The position numbers and the translations under genes are program-made. The notes beneath the pieces are model-generated. The model saw nothing but the letters and a program-made list of their open reading frames with translations. It was not told the DNA's origin and did no database searches. A DNA stretch of 21,999 nt from an uncultured bacterium (GTDB lineage Bacteria; Actinomycetota; Coriobacteriia; Coriobacteriales; Eggerthellaceae): NCBI GenBank assembly GCA_937890835.1, contig CALADF010000012.1, positions 1-21,999 on the forward strand, in the 5' to 3' direction. How positions within the stretch are numbered: the stretch's first letter is position 1; each line of letters begins with the position of its first letter. Of this stretch, positions 14,568 through 21,816 are shown in pieces.

Positions 14568-16262
14568 ATGACTGACAAGAGTTTCCACATTGACTACCCC
14601 TGTTCCAATCTAAGCAGCTTCCCCCACATCACTCCATCCATGCTGCTTGACCACCTAGGAAGCGCTGGCGTCAAAATCGCTTTAGAACCCAGTCGAGCAC
14701 GGAGACTGTTTCGATGGTTCAAATTCTTCCAAATGGACGAACGATACGATGCATCGAAGAGTGGCCTGTCGGGCACCCAGTCCCTCTTCATCTGCCAAGC
14801 AGATGAAGCCCATAATTTGTTCAATCGCGTCCCCGGCGCTTTCGCTCTCGTCATGACGAAAAATGATCAAGACATCGAGCTGATGCGCTCGTACGCCAGT
14901 CGGGCCATCGTCGTCAAGAACATCGATCCCACGAGCCTCGTCCTTATCGCGCAATCATTGTTCACGAAAATGCTTCTCTGGGAAAGCGCGCTCGACAAGA
15001 TCGCTTATCGCCAGGGAGAAATAAAAGACCTTCTCGAAATTAGCGCGAGAATGCTCGGAAACTTTATCTTCGTCTCCGACAACAACTTCAATCTTGTGGC
15101 ATATACCGAGTCCGTCGAACCACCTGACGATCTACATCGCACAATCGTTAAAGACGGCTGCCTTTCAGCCAAAACCATCGCCGAGAAACGATTTCGCCTT
15201 CCCGAGAAAACGTTTTACACGCGAGGAGCCTCCGAGATCACCCCGTTCGACAGAATCTCATGCCCCATTCACGTCGACCATTCCTACATCGGATCCATTT
15301 CGATGGCGTGCAACGAAACTCCCGACACCCCCGGGCTTCGAGACATCCTCAAGACACTCGCAAATCACGTATCTCCGCTTTGCGAGAAAAACTGGAGGAA
15401 ACAGACGCAGTACAACTGCCCCGCCTATTTCTTCCTTACACGTCTCCTTAACCACGAATGTCTCAGCGATAACTACATGGAATCGCAACTGCTCGCAGGA
15501 GGTTTAGACGAAGCAGCTTATTTCAAATTGCTGCTGGTTGATATCGACAACAACGTAGATCCGAACAGAGCCGAAGCTGTCATCAAGGCAGGCGCTTCGC
15601 TCAACGAGGGCGCGTCCATCTGCTTTCCCCACAAAAGCCATATCGCCATCTTTCTCCACGCGAAGAAGATAGACGGCAAACTCTCGCATCTTCGCATCAA
15701 CCCCGAAGCCGAATCGAAGATATGCGAGCCGTACGGGGTAACATGCGGGTCTTCATCGGTGTTCAATGACATAACCGACCTTGATCTGGCATACCGGCAA
15801 GCATGCTTAGCCCTCGGCTATCGAGCCATTATCCGAGGAGAGCAATTCGAGGACGACGAGGGAAAACGGGGAGACGTATTCCTTTTCGAGGACGCGTTAC
15901 CTTACTACCTCATCAGCCCTGGTCACAAAGACGAGAGGTTCATCCAGTTTTCTTTTTCGTGCTCCATCGCCAACGTCTTGTACCGAGAAGATATAGAAAA
16001 CGGAACCAGCAACTTCACGCTCGTATGGTTCTACCTGCAATACGAGCGAAACGCGACCATGGTTGCGCAACGCATGCACATGCACAGAAACACCGTTCTC
16101 TACCACATCGAGAAAATACAGAAGCGGTTCAACTTCGATTTATCGAGCAAGACCGCGCGCGATTGGATGCTCCTCTGCTACAAGCACCTGTTCCTCAGCA
16201 TCGGAAGCGAACCGTTTACCAGAATGCTCGACAATACGGTTTCGAAGCAAGAAGACCTATAA
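14568..16262 (+). CDS. PucR/CdaR-like transcriptional regulator
   Basis: The 564-aa protein ends in a PucR-type helix-turn-helix (about 480-545): FTLVWFYLQYERNATMVAQ, then RMHMHRNTVLYHIEKIQKRF. The part before it (about 280-460) resembles the GGDEF-derived middle domain common in this family (LLVDIDNN, LAYRQACLALGYR). The N-terminal 280 residues hold a PucR-like sensory region (LLEISARMLGNFIFVSDNNF). These proteins usually activate genes for use of an organic acid, purine or aromatic compound when its inducer binds. ATG 14568 has GAGGA 8 bases upstream. It is divergent from the ATP-grasp operon, a plausible target, but the inducer is unknown. Codon use is more AT-rich than that of most neighbours, a possible sign of different origin. 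Confidence 0.88.
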   Translation: MTDKSFHIDYPCSNLSSFPHITPSMLLDHLGSAGVKIALEPSRARRLFRWFKFFQMDERYDASKSGLSGTQSLFICQADEAHNLFNRVPGAFALVMTKNDQDIELMRSYASRAIVVKNIDPTSLVLIAQSLFTKMLLWESALDKIAYRQGEIKDLLEISARMLGNFIFVSDNNFNLVAYTESVEPPDDLHRTIVKDGCLSAKTIAEKRFRLPEKTFYTRGASEITPFDRISCPIHVDHSYIGSISMACNETPDTPGLRDILKTLANHVSPLCEKNWRKQTQYNCPAYFFLTRLLNHECLSDNYMESQLLAGGLDEAAYFKLLLVDIDNNVDPNRAEAVIKAGASLNEGASICFPHKSHIAIFLHAKKIDGKLSHLRINPEAESKICEPYGVTCGSSSVFNDITDLDLAYRQACLALGYRAIIRGEQFEDDEGKRGDVFLFEDALPYYLISPGHKDERFIQFSFSCSIANVLYREDIENGTSNFTLVWFYLQYERNATMVAQRMHMHRNTVLYHIEKIQKRFNFDLSSKTARDWMLLCYKHLFLSIGSEPFTRMLDNTVSKQEDL

Positions 16263-16317
16263 CACGTCAGCCGAGTTTCCCGCACGTCGCCCTTTCAAAG
16301 TCACGCCAAGTAAAAAA

Positions 16318-16345
16318 CCGCATCTCCCCTCGCGAGGAGATGCGG
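16318..16345. terminator. Bidirectional intrinsic terminator
   Basis: CCGCATCTCC (16318-16327) pairs perfectly with GGAGATGCGG (16336-16345). On the minus strand the stem is followed by six T's (16312-16317 are A on plus), ending the zinc-ribbon gene's transcript. On the plus strand it is followed by CTTT, a weaker tail for the regulator gene. Confidence 0.85.
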
Positions 16346-16361
16346 CTTTGAGGAGCGCAGC

Positions 16362-16604
16362 CTACGCTGAAGGCGGCTTGGGTGCTGCAGGAACGGAGGG
16401 AGCCGCAGGAGCGCTAGGAGCTGCAGGGGCGGAAGGTGCGCTGGACGGAAGAGGCTTGCTTCCGTCCAGGTAAGGGCCGAAGTCGCATTTGCAGAACGGG
16501 CACTTCTTCAAAACGACGCCGCCCATAGCCTGAAGAGCCCTCCCACATTCCGGGCATTTGTTCACGCCGGCATCCGCCGATGCATCCGCTGGTCTAAAGC
16601 ACAT
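16362..16604 (-). CDS. Small zinc-ribbon protein with Pro/Ala/Ser tail
   Basis: The 80-aa protein has CPEC (C17, C20) and CPFC (C35, C38, plus C40), a rubredoxin-like or zinc-ribbon pair of knuckles. The N-terminus MCFRPAD is common in small zinc-ribbon proteins of anaerobes. The last 27 residues are a low-complexity Pro/Ala/Ser repeat. A longer frame begins at 16730, but the ATG at 16604 starts the conserved part and has AAGGAAAGA before it. Function is not known; it could be a small structural or regulatory metal protein. It is followed by a strong terminator, so it is a single-gene unit or ends the unit with the next small protein. Confidence 0.75.
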   Translation of the reverse strand: MCFRPADASADAGVNKCPECGRALQAMGGVVLKKCPFCKCDFGPYLDGSKPLPSSAPSAPAAPSAPAAPSVPAAPKPPSA

Positions 16605-16732
16605 TGTCGGTCTTTCCTTTCTTCGCAGCGTCGATGCCGAAGGAGACAGCCGTGCGCCTAAAGAAGAAACCAGGCCGGCAGCCTTCTCAGCATCCTCAAC
16701 ACGTTGAATTTTAGACAGCCGAACGAACACCG

Positions 16733-16738
16733 ATTATA
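16733..16738 (-). promoter_or_regulatory. Possible -10 of the first zinc-ribbon gene
   Basis: TATAAT on the minus strand lies about 130 bases before the ATG at 16604. No convincing -35 is seen. The 200-base gap 16605-16804 shows no gene. Confidence 0.35.
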
Positions 16739-16804
16739 GAGACGCCTACAAAAGATCGATGCTTTCTTCAGCATTTTCGCTAATGAAGTTGCCAGACGGG
16801 GAGC

Positions 16805-17023
16805 CTATCGAACCGAATCATGCCGATCGCCACCTTGCGCCTGCCGCAGCGTTCGACGCCTCACCTGCGTCGGATCGACGAACAAGGATGCCCCGCATCG
16901 TTCGCAAACCTCGGAGCCGAGCGGATTCACGTGCCTGCACTCGAAGCACCGGCGCGCGTAGACCGCAGGAGGGGTCTCGCCCCTGCACCGTCCGCAGTTA
17001 AAACAGTAATGGCAATTGCCCAT
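16805..17023 (-). CDS. Small Cys-rich zinc-binding protein
   Basis: The 72-aa protein has eight cysteines: a dense CHYCFNCGRC start (C4, C7, C10, C13) and two further CXXC pairs (C26/C29 and C40/C43, the second pair as CERCGA). This would hold two zinc ions. ATG at 17023 is chosen over 17062 because it starts the Cys-rich part and is preceded by GGGGGA with 7-base spacing. Its tail is basic (VRRRTLRQ), which may mean nucleic-acid binding. I recognise no named family. Confidence 0.7.
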   Translation of the reverse strand: MGNCHYCFNCGRCRGETPPAVYARRCFECRHVNPLGSEVCERCGASLFVDPTQVRRRTLRQAQGGDRHDSVR

Positions 17024-17128
17024 AAGCTCATCCCCCGCCCGCAGCGAACCACAGCTTAACACCCGGCCAGCGAAGCGCGGAACGCGAACACCGCACCGTC
17101 GCGGCCAAACTCAACCCAGCGAATAATC

Positions 17129-17162
17129 GTCGGCGGCCCCCCGCGCGCGGGGGGCCGCCGAC
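17129..17162 (-). terminator. Very strong hairpin closing the right-hand oxidoreductase operon
   Basis: The 34 bases form a perfect palindrome: GTCGGCGGCCCCCCGCG and its exact reverse complement with no extra loop bases. It lies 30 bases past the MFS stop. The T-tract after it on the minus strand is poor (GATTATTC), so it may act as a terminator, an RNA-end protector, or both. Confidence 0.75.
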
Positions 17163-17192
17163 AGCGCTATGCCTTCCTAGAAGACTGGGCCG

Positions 17193-18464
17193 CTACTCGG
17201 CCCCGCGCTCGCCGGAAGCCGCCATGTCGTCGGCGATCTTTCCCGCAACGCTTGAACGAACATTCGGGAAAAGGAAAAGCGACACGACCGCGACGAGGCA
17301 GAGAATGGCGGTGCCCACGTAAACTCCTTGGTAATACGAGATACCGTCAACCGCACCTGTAGCCGCAATAGCCAAAGGAGAGATGACGTACGATGCCAGA
17401 AGGAACATGCCGAAGTTCTGGAACGTCGCCTGGATGCCGCCGACGACGCCGTAGTGCTCGGGCTTGACGGACGGCAGAAGCGTGGGCAGCATCTTCGTGA
17501 AGGGCATAACGCACGCCATGAAGACCGGCTGGACGCAGAACAGCAGCCAAGTGACCGGCCCATAAGGCACGAAGAACACGAGAGCGAAGCACACCGCCGT
17601 GCCCGCCAGGCAGATGACGAAGGGGGCCCGCATGTTCTTGAACACCTTGGCGAACACCACGGGAAGGATCATCGAGGCGACGCACGCGATGACGGTGTTG
17701 ATAGTGGACATGTCGCCCGCCACTGCCGTCAGGGAGGGATCGCCCATGAGCGTGGTGACCGCGGCGACCATGTAGGAGCCGTTGACGTTGGTCATGCCGA
17801 ACACCAGGAAGGCCGTGATGGCGATCGCCCATACGTACTTGTCCTTGAGGACCACCTTCATGTACTGGCCGACGGGCTCGGTCGAGCGGTGCTCCCCGTC
17901 GGGGTGCTTGCGGTACAAGCCGAACCAGGCGACAAGGCCGACGACGATGAGGGCGAAGCTCAGCCACCAGGCCTGGGAGACGTCCGTGCAGCGGGATCCC
18001 ACGAACAGGGCGAGCGCCGCGCCGGCGGACATGCCGGCCGTGTAGCAGCCCATCGCGAACGAGTTCGCCGCCCCCGGGAACCAGAGGCGCAGAAGCTTCG
18101 CCGAGTTGGCGTTCAGCGCCGCAACGCCCGTCCCCATGACGAAGCTGGCGGCGAACAGCGTCCAGAAGTCGACCGCGAAGCATCGGCCCAGAGCGCCGAG
18201 GGCGGCGATGGCGAACGCGACGGCGAACACCTTGTTCAAGCCTATGCGATCCGCGAGGACGCCGCCAGCTATGCACAAAAGCACTCCGGAGAAATACGGA
18301 ATGGACATGATCATCGAGAACCACATCGGCTCGCACTGGTACGTCTGCATGACGAGAATCGCGGCGCCGCCGGGAATGATGAACGCGAACTGGAGGCTGA
18401 CGAGCAGTATCAGCATGCCGACAAGAATGGCCCAACGCCAAGGGTACAGTTTCTCTTCCTGCAT
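17193..18464 (-). CDS. MFS transporter
   Basis: The 423-aa protein has about twelve transmembrane helices and the MFS loop motif GGVLADRIGLNKV (67-79). The second half (TMs 7-12) begins near VWAIAITAFLVFGMTNVNGS. It is the third gene of the molybdoenzyme operon, which suggests import of the enzyme's substrate or export of its product. Reported catechol dehydroxylase loci in Eggerthella and Gordonibacter often have an MFS gene beside the enzyme (from memory). A longer frame reaches 18581, but ATG 18464 has GAGGGGA upstream and begins just before helix one. It ends in a soluble tail (GKIADDMAASGERGAE). Confidence 0.88.
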   Translation of the reverse strand: MQEEKLYPWRWAILVGMLILLVSLQFAFIIPGGAAILVMQTYQCEPMWFSMIMSIPYFSGVLLCIAGGVLADRIGLNKVFAVAFAIAALGALGRCFAVDFWTLFAASFVMGTGVAALNANSAKLLRLWFPGAANSFAMGCYTAGMSAGAALALFVGSRCTDVSQAWWLSFALIVVGLVAWFGLYRKHPDGEHRSTEPVGQYMKVVLKDKYVWAIAITAFLVFGMTNVNGSYMVAAVTTLMGDPSLTAVAGDMSTINTVIACVASMILPVVFAKVFKNMRAPFVICLAGTAVCFALVFFVPYGPVTWLLFCVQPVFMACVMPFTKMLPTLLPSVKPEHYGVVGGIQATFQNFGMFLLASYVISPLAIAATGAVDGISYYQGVYVGTAILCLVAVVSLFLFPNVRSSVAGKIADDMAASGERGAE

Positions 18465-18566
18465 TGCTTCCCCTCTTTCTATTAAAATCCCCAACTGAAT
18501 CGCATTCCCAAACAGGCCTAGCCGGCCTTGCATCGGCCAGCCGAACCTGCATGGGCTTGCGAGGCG

Positions 18567-18607
18567 CGGGCGGCGCGCCACCCTTCCACAAGCAAGCGTG
18601 CCGCCCG
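18567..18607 (-). other. Intercistronic hairpin before the MFS gene
   Basis: CGGGCGGC (18567-18574) pairs with GCCGCCCG (18600-18607); three more pairs follow after one A-C mismatch. It lies just after the ferredoxin stop with no T-run, in a 156-base gap. It may protect the upstream mRNA or lower MFS expression. Confidence 0.45.
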
Positions 18608-18620
18608 GTTCCCCTAAGGT

Positions 18621-18965
18621 TTACTTCGCGAAGATGACCATCTTGTCCTTCGCCGCCTTCTTCGCCTTGGCGGCGAGCTCCTCGATCGCCCCGTAGACCA
18701 TGACGCCGGCTTGGCAGTGATGGACGCAGGTCGGGAGCTTGCCCGCGTCGACGCGCGCCGCGCACAGGTCGCACAAATGCGTCGGGACGGGGATGTAGTC
18801 GAACTCCCACACGCCGTCGGAAGACTGGCGCGGGCCGTCCTTCAAGATCTTGATGCCGAAGTCGCCCTTGGGCATCTCGTGCTCCTTCTTGCAGGCCACC
18901 TCGCAAGCATGGCAGCCGGAACAGTACTCATAGTCGATCAAAAGACCGTATTCGCCACGTGTCAT
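18621..18965 (-). CDS. Two-cluster ferredoxin (half-DmsB type)
   Basis: The 114-aa protein has eight cysteines in two groups: C15/C18/C21/C25 (CSGCHACEVAC) and C65/C68/C80/C84 (CDLC, then CVHHC), which would bind two [4Fe-4S] clusters. The layout is that of half of a DmsB/HycB subunit. It has no signal peptide or membrane segment, so it works in the cytoplasm with the Tat-less enzyme encoded just upstream (the gap is 15 bases). ATG 18965 has AAGGAGGGA upstream. It probably passes electrons to the molybdoenzyme; the donor is unknown. The C-terminus is Lys/Ala-rich (AAKAKKAAKDK). Confidence 0.92.
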   Translation of the reverse strand: MTRGEYGLLIDYEYCSGCHACEVACKKEHEMPKGDFGIKILKDGPRQSSDGVWEFDYIPVPTHLCDLCAARVDAGKLPTCVHHCQAGVMVYGAIEELAAKAKKAAKDKMVIFAK

Positions 18966-18980
18966 AAGCTCGATCCCTCC

Positions 18981-21386
18981 TTAGTTCTGGCGCATGTCGT
19001 AGAAGCTGGGCGTGTCGGTGGTGTGGGACTCGCCGTGGGTGTAGCCGCTGCCCTTGGTCACCTGGTAGGTGGGCTGGTCCTCGGGGCGCGAGTTCTCGGG
19101 CGTGCAGGCGTATACCTTGGCGATGCCGCACTTGATGGGAGCGCCGTAGCCGCTATCGCCGTTCTCGCACATGGGAATGAGGTTGTTCGGGTTGCAGTCG
19201 AACACGCCGAACAGCTCGGGCTCTGCGGCCTTCTTCTCCGGGAACCACCAGCCGTGCTCGGTGGAGATGACGCGCGGGTCGAGCGTCGCGTCGAAGCGCG
19301 CCACCTGGCGGCACTTGCCCATCTGGTTCTCGATCCACGTCCACTGGCCCTCGGCGATGCCGTACTTAGCGGCCGTGTCGGGGTGGATGTCGAAGTAGGG
19401 CACGGGATGCAGCTCGCGGGAGGTGGTGTCGGCCTGGCGCCACTCGGAGTGGAAGAACTCGAAGGAGCGCTTGCCCGTGGTGAGCACGAGCGGGTACTCC
19501 TCGCACAGCTCGGGCGTGCGGTAGGGGCTTGTCGGGGGCTCCTCGTAGAAGGGCAGCGGGTCGTCGCCCCAGGAGTCGAACAGCACGACCGAGAGCTCGT
19601 AGAGGCCGGTGACCGTGTTGAAGCCGGGCTGGCCGTCGGGGCGGAGCAGGCCCTTCTCGTGCTTGTAGTAGCGGAAGGGATGATAGTGCCAACCGCCCGC
19701 TTCCTCGAGCTCCTCCATGCTGTCGTAGCGGCACTCGGGAGCGGTCTGCATGCGCCAGTTCATGTAGTCGCGAGGCGTCTGCACCCAGTCGGGCCAGAGC
19801 TCGGGCGAGAGGCGATGGCCGAGATCGATCATGATCTGCTCGTCCTCCTTCGCCTCGAAGAACTGGCCGCACTTGGTGAGCGAGCGGATGGGGTCGAACC
19901 ACACGCGGACGCAGTCGCGCTCGTTGGACATGGCGCAGGGCAGGATGAGGTCGGCGCACGCCGTCGCGAACGGCGTCTTGAACATGTCGACGACGCAGAT
20001 GAACGGGACGTTCTTCATGGCGCGGTAGATGCGCGGCGCGTCCTGGCCCATGTTGGTGATGGGGTTGGACGACTGGATCCAGAGCATGTTGACGGGGCGC
20101 GGGTTGCCGTTCTCGTCCTTGCCGGTCTCGCAAGCTTCCAGGATGCAGTCGGACTGGGAAGACGCCGTGAAGCCGTACTTCTTCAGGTTGTACTTGGAGT
20201 TGCCGAGGCGCTTCTCCTTCATGCCCTCCTTCAGGTACTCGATGCCCGAGTTGTAGCCGAACTCGAGGCCGCCCGCCTGGTCGATGAGGATGTTGCCGCC
20301 CGGGTTGTCGATGTTGCCCGTGATGCCGGCGAGGTCGGCGATGGCGAGGGCCGTCTGCGTGCCGATCTTGGACATGTCGACGGCGAGGCCCCACTGGATG
20401 GTGGACGGGCGCGCGTTGGCGTAGAAGCGGGCCGCCTCGCGGATGAGGTCGGCGTCGACCCAGCAGATCTCGGCGACCTTCTCGACGGGGTACTCCTGCA
20501 CGCGCTCCTTGAGGTCCTCGAAGCCGAAGCACCACTTCTCGACGAACTCGTGGTCGTAGAGGTCCTCGTTGATGATGACGTTCATCATGCCGAGGGCCAG
20601 GGCGGCGTCGGTGCCGGGGCGCAGGCGCAGCCAGTACTTGGCGCGCGAGCCGATCCAGGTGAGCTGCGGGTCGATGGAGATGAGCTCGCTTCCGCGCTTC
20701 ATCGCCTCGACGATCCAGTGGCCGAGGAACGCGTCCGAGTTGCACACCACCGGGTTCGTGCCCCACAGCACGATGCACTCGGGCACCACCCAGTCCTCGT
20801 CGTCCTCGTAGCGCTTCTCGCGGAACTGGCTCATGTCGGCGACCCACTGGTTGCCCATGACCACGTAGCACAAAGCAGTACGGGGCAGCATGCAGGAGTC
20901 GCCCGAGAGGAAGCACAGGGTCAGGTCGGGGCCGCCGAAGTTGGCGTACTGGTTGTGGGCGATGACCTGGGAGACGTTGCGGCCGGTGCCGATCATCGAG
21001 ATGATGGACTCGGGACCGTCCTTCTCCTGGTACTCGCGCACGTGCTCGCAGATGATGTCGTACGCCTCGTCCCAGCTCACGCGCTCCCACTTGTCCTCGC
21101 CGCGCTCGCCGACGCGCTTCATCGGGTACTTCAGGCGGCTCTCGTGGTTCACGAGCTCGGGCAGCTCGAGGCAGCGCATGCACAGGCGACCCTGGTTGAA
21201 CGGCGAGTTGGGATCGCCCTCGACCTTGACGAGCTTGCCGTCCTCGTCGGTGTAGAAGATGACCTGGCAGCCCTCGTGGCACCCCGGGCCCGACCACATG
21301 GTGGTGCGGGTCGCCGTGAGGTCGCCCTCCTTCCAGTGAAGCTTCTTCGGGTACAGATCGAGGTTGTACTCGTTGTTGTACTCCAT
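18981..21386 (-). CDS. Cytoplasmic molybdopterin enzyme, acetylene hydratase / catechol dehydroxylase-like
   Basis: The 801-aa protein lacks a Tat leader (the next upstream ATG gives 49 extra residues of no signal type), so it is cytoplasmic. ATG 21386 has GAGGAG upstream. Signatures are the N-terminal cysteines C36, C40, C69 and C72 (GCHEGC, RLCMRC), the cofactor segments IVLWGTNPVV, LISIDPQLTW and RLRPGTDAALALGMM, then LAGITGNIDNPGG and SSNPITNMGQ. The stretch INEDLYDHEFVEKWCFGFE closely recalls acetylene hydratase. Together with the two-cluster ferredoxin and MFS genes after it, this fits the catechol dehydroxylase-like branch of the DMSO reductase family, which removes a para-hydroxyl group from catechols. 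The substrate is unknown; hydration or transhydroxylation remains possible. The Mo ligand is not clear: S161, C158 or C165 in LCFLSGDSCM are candidates. Confidence 0.88.
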   Translation of the reverse strand: MEYNNEYNLDLYPKKLHWKEGDLTATRTTMWSGPGCHEGCQVIFYTDEDGKLVKVEGDPNSPFNQGRLCMRCLELPELVNHESRLKYPMKRVGERGEDKWERVSWDEAYDIICEHVREYQEKDGPESIISMIGTGRNVSQVIAHNQYANFGGPDLTLCFLSGDSCMLPRTALCYVVMGNQWVADMSQFREKRYEDDEDWVVPECIVLWGTNPVVCNSDAFLGHWIVEAMKRGSELISIDPQLTWIGSRAKYWLRLRPGTDAALALGMMNVIINEDLYDHEFVEKWCFGFEDLKERVQEYPVEKVAEICWVDADLIREAARFYANARPSTIQWGLAVDMSKIGTQTALAIADLAGITGNIDNPGGNILIDQAGGLEFGYNSGIEYLKEGMKEKRLGNSKYNLKKYGFTASSQSDCILEACETGKDENGNPRPVNMLWIQSSNPITNMGQDAPRIYRAMKNVPFICVVDMFKTPFATACADLILPCAMSNERDCVRVWFDPIRSLTKCGQFFEAKEDEQIMIDLGHRLSPELWPDWVQTPRDYMNWRMQTAPECRYDSMEELEEAGGWHYHPFRYYKHEKGLLRPDGQPGFNTVTGLYELSVVLFDSWGDDPLPFYEEPPTSPYRTPELCEEYPLVLTTGKRSFEFFHSEWRQADTTSRELHPVPYFDIHPDTAAKYGIAEGQWTWIENQMGKCRQVARFDATLDPRVISTEHGWWFPEKKAAEPELFGVFDCNPNNLIPMCENGDSGYGAPIKCGIAKVYACTPENSRPEDQPTYQVTKGSGYTHGESHTTDTPSFYDMRQN

Positions 21387-21816
21387 TCCTTCTCCTCTCT
21401 CGAACCTCGCATTTGACGCGATGATCGGCTCCGCCAAACCTGCGCTTAAACAGGCGAGCCAGCGTTGACTCCGATAACCAAAGCGCTTGAACGGATGGAT
21501 TCGCGAGTTCCCCGACCGTTCATTACCCCTCAAGCGCCGCGCGCCGAATATGGATTCATTCTAGAAAGCGGGCATTCAAGCCTGAAACGGCAAAGTATCC
21601 AAAAACCGATACCAAGTTTTGGAAGATCTTCCATAGGCTTCGATTCAGCGTGATCCATATACTTCATCGCGTTAAGCGACTTGCGAGGGAAGCCGGCAAG
21701 CGAGGCATCAAGGCGCATCGACTCAGCGAGCACGATCGGCACGCGAAGCTCCTCGCCGCTCCCTGCGCTGCTTTCAACGGCAGCAAGAACGCAAGTGCGA
21801 GCAGAGGGGAGAAAAC
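21387..21816. promoter_or_regulatory. Divergent control region with a 14-bp palindrome
   Basis: This 430-base gap lies between the divergent molybdoenzyme and URO-D genes and must hold both promoters. I see no gene. TGGAAGATCTTCCA (21620-21633) is a perfect palindrome near its middle, preceded by an imperfect inverted pair CCAAAAAC/GTTTTGG (21599-21622). They are candidate regulator sites. No convincing -35/-10 pair was found on either strand. Confidence 0.4.

Noticed and set aside
16605..16730. 42-residue N-terminal extension of the first zinc-ribbon protein
   Set aside because: The extension has no conserved feature, and the internal ATG with a ribosome site begins at the typical MCFRP start.
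18465..18581. 39-residue N-terminal extension of the MFS transporter
   Set aside because: It overlaps the intercistronic hairpin region and has no membrane or signal feature; ATG 18464 has a good ribosome site.
19366..21297. 643-aa minus-strand frame overlapping the molybdoenzyme in another phase
   Set aside because: Arg/Pro/His-rich translation typical of a shifted GC-rich gene; the correct phase has all enzyme motifs.
18711..21416. 901-aa open frame on the plus strand, opposite the molybdoenzyme and ferredoxin
   Set aside because: Antisense to two certain genes; the Val/Leu/Ala/Asp-rich translation has no recognisable family and is a codon-bias shadow.
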